Shown here: piece after piece, positions 24,167 through 31,730 of the stretch
How the letters are laid out: every line of letters starts with the position of its first letter
Position numbering within the stretch: position 1 is the first letter of the stretch
Assembly (NCBI GenBank): GCA_948434855.1
Contig: CAOJFR010000009.1
Location: 1 to 39,256 of the forward strand
DNA from: an uncultured Clostridia bacterium
GTDB taxonomy: Bacteria; Bacillota; Clostridia; Christensenellales; UBA1242
DNA: 39,256 nt
Direction of reading: 5' to 3'
Position numbers and translations under genes: made by a program
The notes under the pieces: model-generated
Told to the model about the DNA's origin: nothing
What the model saw: the letters and a program-made list of their open reading frames with translations, nothing else
The model's database searches: none

Positions 24167-24445
24167 ATGAGAAGAGAGTTAGAACAAGAAATTTATTTTG
24201 ATTTTGTAGAAGAAGGCTTTTATGAGGTTTTAGGTTTAAGGTCCGAAGCACTTACGCTTGAATTAAATCTCAAAAATGAGCTCAACACAAAACAATATAT
24301 GCTCTTTCATAAAATGATGTATGCTATTATAAAAGCTCATTACACAGAGTGTTTGTGCCTTATTGATTTTGTATTAAAAAAGTATGAAAAAAAATATGCT
24401 GAAAATAAAATTGAATTTAAAAAAACGGTGTTATGCAACGCATAA
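24167..24445 (+). CDS. Hypothetical 92-residue helical protein
   Basis: No family recognised. The product opens MRRELEQEIYFDFVEEGFYE, then an amphipathic, probably all-helical stretch (TLELNLKNELNTKQYMLFHK, AHYTECLCLIDFVLKKYEKK), and ends TVLCNA. AGGAG lies six bases before the ATG. Its consensus promoter is controlled by an XRE-type operator, so it is the regulated target of the divergent repressor. Its last six codons and its stop are part of palindromic repeat copy C, which also acts as terminator. This looks like a small phage- or plasmid-style cassette. Confidence 0.7.
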   Translation: MRRELEQEIYFDFVEEGFYEVLGLRSEALTLELNLKNELNTKQYMLFHKMMYAIIKAHYTECLCLIDFVLKKYEKKYAENKIEFKKTVLCNA

Positions 24446-24466
24446 CACCTTTATTTTTCAGCATTT
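24427..24466 (+). repeat. Intergenic palindromic repeat, copy C
   Basis: GGTGTTATG (24427-24435) and CATAACACC (24441-24449) around CAACG, then TTTATTTTTCAGCATTT. The left arm is coding for the 92-residue protein, whose TAA falls in the right arm. On the minus strand GTTTTTTTAAA follows the hairpin, so it also terminates ileS. Confidence 0.9.
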
Positions 24467-24512
24467 ATAAGCTTATAAGCAAATTCAATATTGCTTTTTT
24501 ATGCAAAATTTA

Positions 24513-27500
24513 TTATGCCTTAACAAGCTTCAATTTAACATTTTCACCATTAAGCTCATAGGTCTCACCATCATTTTCGCCAACAGTCAAAGAATTTGCA
24601 AGTGTTCCGCCAATAATTTCAGACTCATATTTTTTCAAGACTGCATTTGTTGTCTCTGAAGCATTAACAAAAATGTTAATATGGTCAGTAACTTCCAAGC
24701 CAATATCTTTTCTTGTTTGCTGAACACGTGAAATAAATTCCCTAACAAGCCCAAGTTCCAACAACTCCTCAGAAAGTTCTGTGTCAAGCACAACAGTAAC
24801 TTTTCCGTCGCTCTCTGAAACAAAGCCCTCTTTGCTGATTGGTGAAATTAACAAGTCGTCCTTACAAAGTTCAATTTCTGTGCCGTCTGCATCAAACACA
24901 ACAGTTCCGCCAGCATTAACTTTGTCAACCACCAAAGAAGCATCACAAGTTCCAAGATAATTTCTAATTGCACCAAGCTTTGCACCATATTTTGGTCCCA
25001 AAACCTTAAGTTGTGGCTTAAGTTCATAGCTCAAATATTCTTTTGCATCATGCTTAAATTCACACTCCATAACATTAAGCTCATCCTTAACAAGGTCTTT
25101 AAGTTCTTCCGAAAGATTAAGTTTTTCTGCAGTGCAAACAATTAATTTTGAAAGAGGTTGCCTGTTTTTAATGTTGCTGGCATTTCTGCAGCTTCTTCCA
25201 AGCACAACAATTTCCAAAACAGTTTCCATGCCAAGGTTAAGCTCTTCATCAATCAAACTTTCATCTGCCACTGGATAATCTGTCAAATGAATAGAAACCG
25301 GAGCATCTGGCTCTGTGCTGCGCACAATATTTTGATAAATTTGTTCTGAAATTAATGGCACAAATGGTGAAGCTAATTTGCAAAGGTTTACAAGCACATA
25401 GCGAAGCGTTGTAAAGGCTGCTGTTTTGTCTGCGGTTTCACCACTAACCCAAAATCTTTCACGGCTTCTTCTAACATACCAGTTAGACAAGCTGTCAGTA
25501 AATTCAGAAATAAGTCTTGCCGGCTCAGTAACTTCATAATTAGAAAGATAAGAATCAACACTTTTAGCAAGTTTATTAAACTCAGAAATTATCCATTTGT
25601 CCATAAGGCTTAGTTCTGCATCATAAATTGTGCTATTTGTTCCACTAAACTTATCAATTTCCGCATAAAGAATATAAAAGGCATAAGTGTTCCAAAGCGT
25701 GCCCATAAACTTACGTTCAAAGTCTTCTAGTGTTTCCATATTAAAGTTTGTAGAAATCCAAGGAGCGTTAGAAATATAAAAATACCATCTTGCAGCATCA
25801 CTGCCCGCCTTGTCAAACACCTCCCAAGGCGTAACAACATTGCCAATGCTCTTGCTCATCTTTTTTCCAAACTTGTCATTAACAAGCCCAAGTGGCAAAC
25901 AGCGTTTATAAGGAGCCTTTCCAAAAAGCAAGGTGTTCACTGCAAGCAGTGAATAAAACCAACCACGGGTTTGATCCATTCCCTCACTAATAAACTCTGC
26001 TGGAAAATTCTTTTCAAACAGTTCTTTGTTTTCAAATGGATAATGAAGCTGAGCAAAAGGCATACTTCCGCTATCATACCAACAATCAAGCACTTCTGCG
26101 GTGCGTTTCATAGTTTTTCCACATTCAGGGCAAGCAAAGCTAATGCTGTCCACAAAAGGCTTATGAAGGTCAACTTCAACATTTTTTTCAAGCCCGCCAA
26201 GGGTTTTAAGTTCTTCAATTGAACCAACCACATGAATATGACCATCTTCGCAAACCCAGAAAGGAAGCGGTGTGCCCCAATATCTGTTTCTTGCAATATC
26301 CCAATCAATCAAGTTTTTAAGGAAGCCTCCCATTCTGCCTTCACCAATGGTTGCAGGACGCCAGTCAACCTTGCTATTATTTTCCAAAAGCTTATCTTTA
26401 AGTGCAGTAGTCTTAACAAACCAGCTGCTTCTTGCATAATAAATAAGTGGGGTTTTGCATCTCCAACAAAATGGATATGAGTGAGTGTGAGGCATTTCCT
26501 TTAAAAGTTTACCTGAAGCTTTAAGCTCATCAATAATAAGAGCGTCTGCTTTTTTAACAAATATCCCAGAAAACTTGCCAGTTTCTTTGCTCATGTTACC
26601 ACTTTCATCAACCAGCTGAACAAATGGCAAGTTATATGCTCTGCCAACTTTGTTATCGTCTTCACCAAAAGCTGGCGCAATGTGAACAATGCCTGTTCCA
26701 TCACTCAGTGTAACATAGTCCGCATTGGTAATAAACCAAGCTTTACCATCATATTTTTCTTTCACAAAATCAAATAGTGGCTCATATCTTCTGTGCTCAA
26801 AGTCTTTGCCCTTTTTTGTTTCGCAAATCTCATAGGTTCCCTCTTCAAAAAGTGTAGAAATTAAGGCATTTGCCAAAACATAATATTCATCGCCAACTTT
26901 AATTTTAGAATAATCTTCCTTAGCGTTCATGCAAAGTGCAACGTTAGAAGGAAGTGTCCAAGGGGTTGTTGTCCAAGCAAGATAATAAGTGTTGTCTTCA
27001 TCCAAAGCCTTAAACTTTGCAAAAACTGTTCTGTCCTTAACATCTTGATATCCTTGAGCAACTTCATGGCTAGAGAGTGATGTTGCACATCTTGGGCAAT
27101 ATGGCACAATTCTGTGACCTTTATAAACTAGACCTTTTTTATGCATTTCTGCAAGCGACCACCAAACAGATTCAATATAGTCATTTGAATATGTCACATA
27201 AGCATCGCTCGTGTCCACACTATATCCCATGCGATCCGAAAAGCTCTCCCACATATCCTTATATTTCCAAACGCTTTCACGGCAAAGCTTAATAAATGGT
27301 TCCACACCATATTTTTCAATATCGCTCTTTCCTGACGAGCCAATAAGTTTTTCAACTTCAAGCTCCACAGGAAGCCCATGTGTGTCCCAGCCTGCTTTTC
27401 TTAAAATATTTTTGCCTTTCATTGTGTTATATCTCAAAAACACATCTTTAATTGTTCTGGTCAAAACGTGTCCAATGTGTGGCTTGCCATTTGCAGTTGG

Positions 27501-27641
27501 TGGGCCTTCATAAAAAGTGTATGGCTCACCATCCTTGTTTTTTTCAATCATTTTTTTAATGACATCGTTGTCCTTCCAAAATTTTTCAACCTCTGGCTCA
27601 CGCTCTGCAAAATTTAGTTTTGTGTCCACTTTTTTATACAT
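24513..27641 (-). CDS. ileS: Isoleucyl-tRNA synthetase, eukaryote-like (IleS2) class
   Basis: Charges tRNA-Ile. At 1042 residues it is longer than the usual bacterial enzyme (about 920-940). Motifs are PPTANGKPHIGHVLTRTIKD (HIGH, about residues 47-66, in part), GWDTHGLPVELE, the editing-site TTTPWTLPSN, and KFGKKMSKSIGNVV. This pattern, with RESVWKYKDMWESFSDRMG, is the eukaryote-like class, which in known cases tolerates mupirocin. The C-terminal zinc fold of the classic form is not evident. GGAGG precedes the ATG at 27641. A T-box with an isoleucine specifier controls it. Repeat copy C lies just beyond the stop and serves as terminator. Confidence 0.96.
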   Translation of the reverse strand: MYKKVDTKLNFAEREPEVEKFWKDNDVIKKMIEKNKDGEPYTFYEGPPTANGKPHIGHVLTRTIKDVFLRYNTMKGKNILRKAGWDTHGLPVELEVEKLIGSSGKSDIEKYGVEPFIKLCRESVWKYKDMWESFSDRMGYSVDTSDAYVTYSNDYIESVWWSLAEMHKKGLVYKGHRIVPYCPRCATSLSSHEVAQGYQDVKDRTVFAKFKALDEDNTYYLAWTTTPWTLPSNVALCMNAKEDYSKIKVGDEYYVLANALISTLFEEGTYEICETKKGKDFEHRRYEPLFDFVKEKYDGKAWFITNADYVTLSDGTGIVHIAPAFGEDDNKVGRAYNLPFVQLVDESGNMSKETGKFSGIFVKKADALIIDELKASGKLLKEMPHTHSYPFCWRCKTPLIYYARSSWFVKTTALKDKLLENNSKVDWRPATIGEGRMGGFLKNLIDWDIARNRYWGTPLPFWVCEDGHIHVVGSIEELKTLGGLEKNVEVDLHKPFVDSISFACPECGKTMKRTAEVLDCWYDSGSMPFAQLHYPFENKELFEKNFPAEFISEGMDQTRGWFYSLLAVNTLLFGKAPYKRCLPLGLVNDKFGKKMSKSIGNVVTPWEVFDKAGSDAARWYFYISNAPWISTNFNMETLEDFERKFMGTLWNTYAFYILYAEIDKFSGTNSTIYDAELSLMDKWIISEFNKLAKSVDSYLSNYEVTEPARLISEFTDSLSNWYVRRSRERFWVSGETADKTAAFTTLRYVLVNLCKLASPFVPLISEQIYQNIVRSTEPDAPVSIHLTDYPVADESLIDEELNLGMETVLEIVVLGRSCRNASNIKNRQPLSKLIVCTAEKLNLSEELKDLVKDELNVMECEFKHDAKEYLSYELKPQLKVLGPKYGAKLGAIRNYLGTCDASLVVDKVNAGGTVVFDADGTEIELCKDDLLISPISKEGFVSESDGKVTVVLDTELSEELLELGLVREFISRVQQTRKDIGLEVTDHINIFVNASETTNAVLKKYESEIIGGTLANSLTVGENDGETYELNGENVKLKLVKA

Positions 27642-27691
27642 AGTGATTCCTCCATAAAATCAAATTTTGAAGTCTTTTATTTTTTGCAAAT

Positions 27692-28098
27692 AAAAAACTC
27701 CCCTTTGCAAAATATAAGAACTAATTTCTATATAGGCATAGGAAGTTATAGTTACCACTTATATTTAGCATGCTCTAACAAGCACCACTTTTTTAACGGT
27801 CAGTCCCCGAAAGCAATTAATAAGGCACCTAAGCTAAAAACTTTAGCTTTAAATTAATTTTGCGTGCTATGCTTGGTTTAAAAATTTTTTAATGCGGCAT
27901 AGAGAGCCTACATAACCATTTAAAAACTTTTAACAAACACAGCTAAAATGCATAATTTAAAAACAAAGCTGCCCTTTCACTGCTCCTGCTAAACTGGTGA
28001 TACTCTTTGGTTTTACTTATTTGCTTTCACCACCCGCAAACTCTCTAAAAGCTATTATCCAAAAAGCGTGTCCAATCTCAAACGCATTTATATGTTAT
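27692..28098 (-). promoter_or_regulatory. T-box leader, isoleucine
   Basis: About 400 bases of leader before ileS. Minus strand, in order: AGAGAG (28046-28041), GGTGGTGAAAGC of stem I (28034-28023), specifier ATC (28001-27999, isoleucine) in GAGTATCACC, a stem III AAGCTAAA/TTTAGCTT (27849-27831), then the antiterminator. Its arms AAATATAAG (27766-27758) and CTTATATTT (27718-27710) flank UGGU (27757-27754), which can pair with the ACCA end of uncharged tRNA; AACTA/TAGTT extends the helix. The alternative terminator is CTTCCTATGC (27745-27736) with GCAAAGGGGAG (27708-27698) and six T (27697-27692). The T-box core reads UGGUAAC rather than UGGNACC. This accounts for the gene-free stretch 27642-28104. 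Confidence 0.87.
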
Positions 28099-28104
28099 AA
28101 ATTT

Positions 28105-28133
28105 ATTATAAATTTGGTTTCAAAATTTGTCAA
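28105..28133 (-). promoter_or_regulatory. ileS T-box promoter, full consensus
   Basis: TTGACA (28133-28128), 17 bases, TATAAT (28110-28105) on the minus strand. Start of transcription near 28098. Nothing else is visible in 28134-28247, the spacer to the divergent HTH gene's promoter. Confidence 0.9.
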
Positions 28134-28247
28134 GATTTTAAAACACAATTTTTTTAAATCAAAAGTCTGAAACAAACTAATTTTGTCATAAAACATTTTT
28201 AATCTCAAAAAGCATAAGCACAAAATGTATTTTATTTTTGCTTTTGT

Positions 28248-28276
28248 TTGACATATTTTGCCCGCAATATTAAAAT
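28248..28276 (+). promoter_or_regulatory. Promoter of the small HTH gene
   Basis: TTGACA (28248-28253), 17 bases, TAAAAT (28271-28276). The ATG is at 28327 with AAGGAG upstream. Confidence 0.8.
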
Positions 28277-28326
28277 TAAACTATTACAAAAGAAGAAGTT
28301 ATTAGAAACCTTTAAGGAGAAAATTT

Positions 28327-28533
28327 ATGATAATAACCTTCAATAACGAGTTTGTTGAAAACGCACGCAAAAATATGGGGCTTTCCTATTGCAAATTTTG
28401 CAAACAAATTGGTATCAGTCAAACCACCTATAAAAAATTTTTAGCAGGAAATCAAAACCTTAGCATAAACACAATTTTCAAAATAGCCATTGGCATAAAT
28501 GCCAAGCTAAAAGATATTGTAAAAACAAAATAA
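28327..28533 (+). CDS. Small XRE/HTH regulator
   Basis: A 68-residue DNA-binding protein of the Cro/CI type: FVENARKNMGLSYCKFCKQI, recognition region ISQTTYKKFLAGNQNLSINT, and a final helix IFKIAIGINAKLKDIV. No other domain. Strong promoter and ribosome site (AAGGAG, seven bases). It is a single-gene unit, divergent from ileS and convergent with murC; repeat copy D begins right after its stop. Target unknown. Confidence 0.8.
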   Translation: MIITFNNEFVENARKNMGLSYCKFCKQIGISQTTYKKFLAGNQNLSINTIFKIAIGINAKLKDIVKTK

Positions 28534-28575
28534 CACGGATGCTATGCGACGCATAACACCCGTGTTTTTCTATGT
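28534..28575 (+). repeat. Intergenic palindromic repeat, copy D
   Basis: Right arm CATAACACC (28552-28560) and tail CGTGTTTTTCTATGTTT are conserved; the left arm reads GGATGCTATG. An outer ACACGG/CCGTGT pairing adds six base pairs. It starts one base after the HTH stop codon and can terminate that gene. Confidence 0.8.
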
Positions 28576-28603
28576 TTAAAGGCAGTTTGTAAAGACTATT
28601 ATT

Positions 28604-29983
28604 TTATCTAAACATATCTGCAAGCTTTTCTATTGTTCCAGCTCCAAGAATAAAAACAACATCATTTGCCTTAACAGTTGCTTTAATTTTATTATAAATG
28701 TTTTTATATCCAGAAATATAATTAACATTCAAAACCACATCTTTAGTTTTTTCAGCAAGATAATCTGCTTCAAAGCCCTCTTTTAAATCTTCTCGTGCAG
28801 AATAGGCTGGCGCAAAAATAACATGGTCAGCACCCCTAAAAGATTCCACAAAATCATTTAACAAAAACTTTGTGCGAGAATATGTGTGTGGCTCATATAC
28901 AACAATCACCCTGCCGTTTTTAGCAGCTGCAAGGTCTTTTGCAAGCTCTATCATTTTTTTAATTTGGTTTGGATGATGTGCATAGTCATGATAAACCTCT
29001 GCAAGATTAATTTCACCTATCCTTTCAGTTCTTCTGGCAGAGCCTGAAAAACTTTCACAAGCAAGTTTAATATCACAAAAATCAATACCGCACACAAGCG
29101 AAACCAAAATTGCTGCAAGTGCATTAAAAATATTGTGTTTGCCCATAATGCCAAGTTCTATTCTTCCAAGCTTATGACCACATAGATATGCATCAAAAGC
29201 AAAATAGCCAGTCTTATATTCTTTAATATTTTTTGCATAAATATCACTTGCCTTAGAAAGCCCAAAAGATGAAGAATTTTTTTGTTTTAAAAGCTCATGA
29301 GAATTTTTATCATCATGGCAAACCACCGAAATTCCACCATCTTTAACAAGCCCAACAAACTTCTTAAAAGAGTTTTGCACGCCATCAAGCGAACCAAAAT
29401 AATCTAGGTGGTCACCATCAACATTAAGTGCAATAGCAATGTCTGGCTTTAAATATAAAAAGTTGTCCATATATTCGCAGGCTTCAGTAATAAAATATTT
29501 TTTGTTTCCAATTAAATAGTTAGAGTTAATAAGCTTAAGCTCGCCACCTGCATGAATGGTCGGCTTTTTATTTGCCTGAATAAAAATTTCAGCAAGAAGT
29601 GCAGTAGTGGTGGTTTTGCCATGGCTTCCACTAACTGCAATCACAGTTTTATATCGCTCAGAAATTGCTCCCAAAAGCTCTGCTCGCTTAACCAGTTTAT
29701 AACCACGTTTTTTCGCTTCTACCATTTCCACATTATCTTCATGAATTGCTGAGGTATAAACCACAACATCAATGTCCTTAAGATTTTCTGCACTGTGCCC
29801 AGAAAAAACGGTTATTCCCTTTGCCTTAAGTTTAATTGTTTCAGCATTCTCTGCAATATCAGAGCCCTGAACAAAAACACCCTCTTTTGCCAGCATCTGA
29901 GCAAGCCCACTCATGCTAATTCCACCAATCCCAATAAAATGAAATCTTTTGTTTTTAAGTTTTTTCAAATCTAAATTATCCAT
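28604..29983 (-). CDS. murC: UDP-N-acetylmuramate--L-alanine ligase
   Basis: Adds L-alanine to UDP-MurNAc in the cytoplasm, using ATP. At 459 residues it has standard length. The N-terminal domain shows FHFIGIGGISMSGLAQ (UDP binding, about residues 14-29); the ATP loop is GSHGKTTTT (119-127); HLDYFGS and YDDYAHHPNQI-like YHDYAHHPNQI (in part) mark the catalytic and ligand sites. The ATG at 29983 gives the family N-terminus. It has no Shine-Dalgarno, and a TAAAAT box ends five bases before it, so the mRNA is probably leaderless. Single-gene unit, separated from the flavoprotein gene by a terminator. Confidence 0.96.
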   Translation of the reverse strand: MDNLDLKKLKNKRFHFIGIGGISMSGLAQMLAKEGVFVQGSDIAENAETIKLKAKGITVFSGHSAENLKDIDVVVYTSAIHEDNVEMVEAKKRGYKLVKRAELLGAISERYKTVIAVSGSHGKTTTTALLAEIFIQANKKPTIHAGGELKLINSNYLIGNKKYFITEACEYMDNFLYLKPDIAIALNVDGDHLDYFGSLDGVQNSFKKFVGLVKDGGISVVCHDDKNSHELLKQKNSSSFGLSKASDIYAKNIKEYKTGYFAFDAYLCGHKLGRIELGIMGKHNIFNALAAILVSLVCGIDFCDIKLACESFSGSARRTERIGEINLAEVYHDYAHHPNQIKKMIELAKDLAAAKNGRVIVVYEPHTYSRTKFLLNDFVESFRGADHVIFAPAYSAREDLKEGFEADYLAEKTKDVVLNVNYISGYKNIYNKIKATVKANDVVFILGAGTIEKLADMFR

Positions 29984-29988
29984 AATTC

Positions 29989-30017
29989 ATTTTATGAAAA
30001 ATAAATTTTTATGTTTA
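29989..30017 (-). promoter_or_regulatory. murC promoter, probable leaderless start
   Basis: TAAACA (30017-30012), 17 bases, TAAAAT (29994-29989) on the minus strand; GAATT then ATG. The -35 matches 4 of 6. Confidence 0.5.
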
Positions 30018-30023
30018 AAAAAA

Positions 30024-30045
30024 AGATAGACTTTTAAATCTATCT
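30024..30045 (-). terminator. Terminator after the flavoprotein gene
   Basis: AGATAGA pairs with TCTATCT on the minus strand around TTTAAAAG, followed by TTTTTTTT. Confidence 0.85.
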
Positions 30046-30079
30046 CTAAAAAAAATTTCTTATAGCCATAATTTTCATA

Positions 30080-30115
30080 CTATGTGACGCATAACACCCG
30101 AGTTTTTCAGCATTT
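30080..30115 (+). repeat. Intergenic palindromic repeat, copy E (decayed left arm)
   Basis: CATAACACC (30090-30098) and tail CGAGTTTTTCAGCATTTTG match the family; the left arm is reduced to ACTATG, so only the TATG/CATA core still pairs. It lies 12 bases after the stop of the flavoprotein gene, which has a separate terminator. Confidence 0.75.
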
Positions 30116-30126
30116 TGGGCTATAAA

Positions 30127-31722
30127 TCAAATATTTTCACAAATAAAACTAATAACATTCTCAGCACATCTTATGCCATCTGCAGCAGAAGAAGTAATTC
30201 CTCCGGCATAGCCTGCACCCTCGCCAGTCACAAACACAAGGTCATCTGCCATAAATGTTTCAGAACGAACAACCTGCACCGGAGCGCTAGATCTGCTCTC
30301 AATTCCAATAAGCAAATTGTCATCTGCTGCAAAATTATTTAACTTATTGTTTAAAATTGGAAGTGCCTCAATAAGTGATTCATAAACAAAATCTGGTAGA
30401 CATTTTTTTAAGTTTGTTAGCTTAACACCAGAAGAATATGTTGGCTTCACCACACCAAAGTCTTCACTCGGGTTTTCTGTTTTACTCAAAAAATCTTTAA
30501 CCTTTTCTGCTGGTGCTCTATAATCAGACCCACCAAGAATAAAGGCAAGCTTTTCATATTTTCTTTGAAATTCAACACCAGAGAGCGGGTCTAAGCTCTC
30601 AAAGTCTGAAGGAACAACATTAACCAAAACCGCTGAGTTTGCATTTTTGCCATCACGCTTATAGTTGCTCATGCCATTAGTAACAATAGTTTCTGGTTCA
30701 GATGCTGAGGCAACAACCTCCCCACCGGGGCACATACAAAAAGTAAAAACCGATCTTCCACTAGTCAGGTGCGTAACAAGCTTATAGTTTGCCGGCGGAA
30801 AACCTTCTTTGTCTTGTCCATATTGCGAAGCATTAATTTCAGATTGCAAACCCTCAATGCGAACACCCATTGCAAAGGGCTTTGGCACCAAGTTTAAGCC
30901 CTTATTGTTAAGCAACCTATAAACATCTTCAGCACTGTGCCCCACAGCCAAAACAAGTGCACTTGAAACAACAGTTTCGCATTTGTTTGTGATAACATTT
31001 TTAAGCTTAACGCCTATAGTTTTATCATTAATCTTTTCATAGTCCAAAAACTTTGTGTTAAACCAAACCTCACCACCAAGTCCAATAATTTTTTTGCGAA
31101 CATTGGTCACAATCTCTTTAAGTTTATCGCTTCCAATATGTGGTGTGCCACTATAAAAAATTTCTGGTGGTGCCCCACACAAAATAAATTCATTTATCAC
31201 TTTTTTAGTATAATCATTATTAACATTAGAGGTGAGTTTTCCATCAGAAAAAGTCCCTGCACCGCCTTCACCAAACTGAACATTTGAAAAGCAGTTTAAC
31301 TTTTTTGTTTTCCAAAACAAATCAATATCTTGTTGCCTTTCGTTTACACATTTTCCCTGCTCAACAATAATGGGTTTTAGTCCAGAAATTGCCAAGGCAA
31401 GCCCCGCAAACATTCCGCTAGGTCCAAATCCAACAACAACTGGTCTGTTCCCAGAAAAGTTAATTTTTGAATAGTTTAATCCACTATGGTCAACAACAAT
31501 TTCAGCAAACTTAAAAAACTTTTTTTCAGCAAACTTTGCTGGAACAACTGCAATATTTAAACTCATTAAAACATTTGGCTTTTTTCTCGCATCCAAACTT
31601 TCCCTAACAATTTCAAAGCTCGCAATATCTGACCTTTCAAGATTAAACTTTTTTCGTATTGCAAAAAAAATGTCTTCTTCGTCATAGCCCACTCTCACCT
31701 TAACTTCCGATAAAAGCTTCAT
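30127..31722 (-). CDS. FAD-dependent dehydrogenase-like protein (COG2509)
   Basis: A 531-residue cytoplasmic flavoprotein. An N-terminal ~90-residue domain (KLLSEVKVRVGYDEEDI, RKKFNLERSDI) precedes the FAD-binding Rossmann motif RPVVVGFGPSGMFAGLALA (about residues 93-111). Later are FGEGGAGTFSDGKLTS and GPGGEV-like CPGGEVVASASE, and a C-terminal ESRSSAPVQVVRS...GEGAGYAGGITSSAADGI, all hallmarks of the uncharacterised COG2509 group. The reaction is not known. Two adjacent ATGs exist; 31722 has the better distance from AGGGG. It starts six bases after the ABC exporter stop, so the two form an operon. Confidence 0.88.
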   Translation of the reverse strand: MKLLSEVKVRVGYDEEDIFFAIRKKFNLERSDIASFEIVRESLDARKKPNVLMSLNIAVVPAKFAEKKFFKFAEIVVDHSGLNYSKINFSGNRPVVVGFGPSGMFAGLALAISGLKPIIVEQGKCVNERQQDIDLFWKTKKLNCFSNVQFGEGGAGTFSDGKLTSNVNNDYTKKVINEFILCGAPPEIFYSGTPHIGSDKLKEIVTNVRKKIIGLGGEVWFNTKFLDYEKINDKTIGVKLKNVITNKCETVVSSALVLAVGHSAEDVYRLLNNKGLNLVPKPFAMGVRIEGLQSEINASQYGQDKEGFPPANYKLVTHLTSGRSVFTFCMCPGGEVVASASEPETIVTNGMSNYKRDGKNANSAVLVNVVPSDFESLDPLSGVEFQRKYEKLAFILGGSDYRAPAEKVKDFLSKTENPSEDFGVVKPTYSSGVKLTNLKKCLPDFVYESLIEALPILNNKLNNFAADDNLLIGIESRSSAPVQVVRSETFMADDLVFVTGEGAGYAGGITSSAADGIRCAENVISFICENI

Positions 31723-31730
31723 CATAACCC

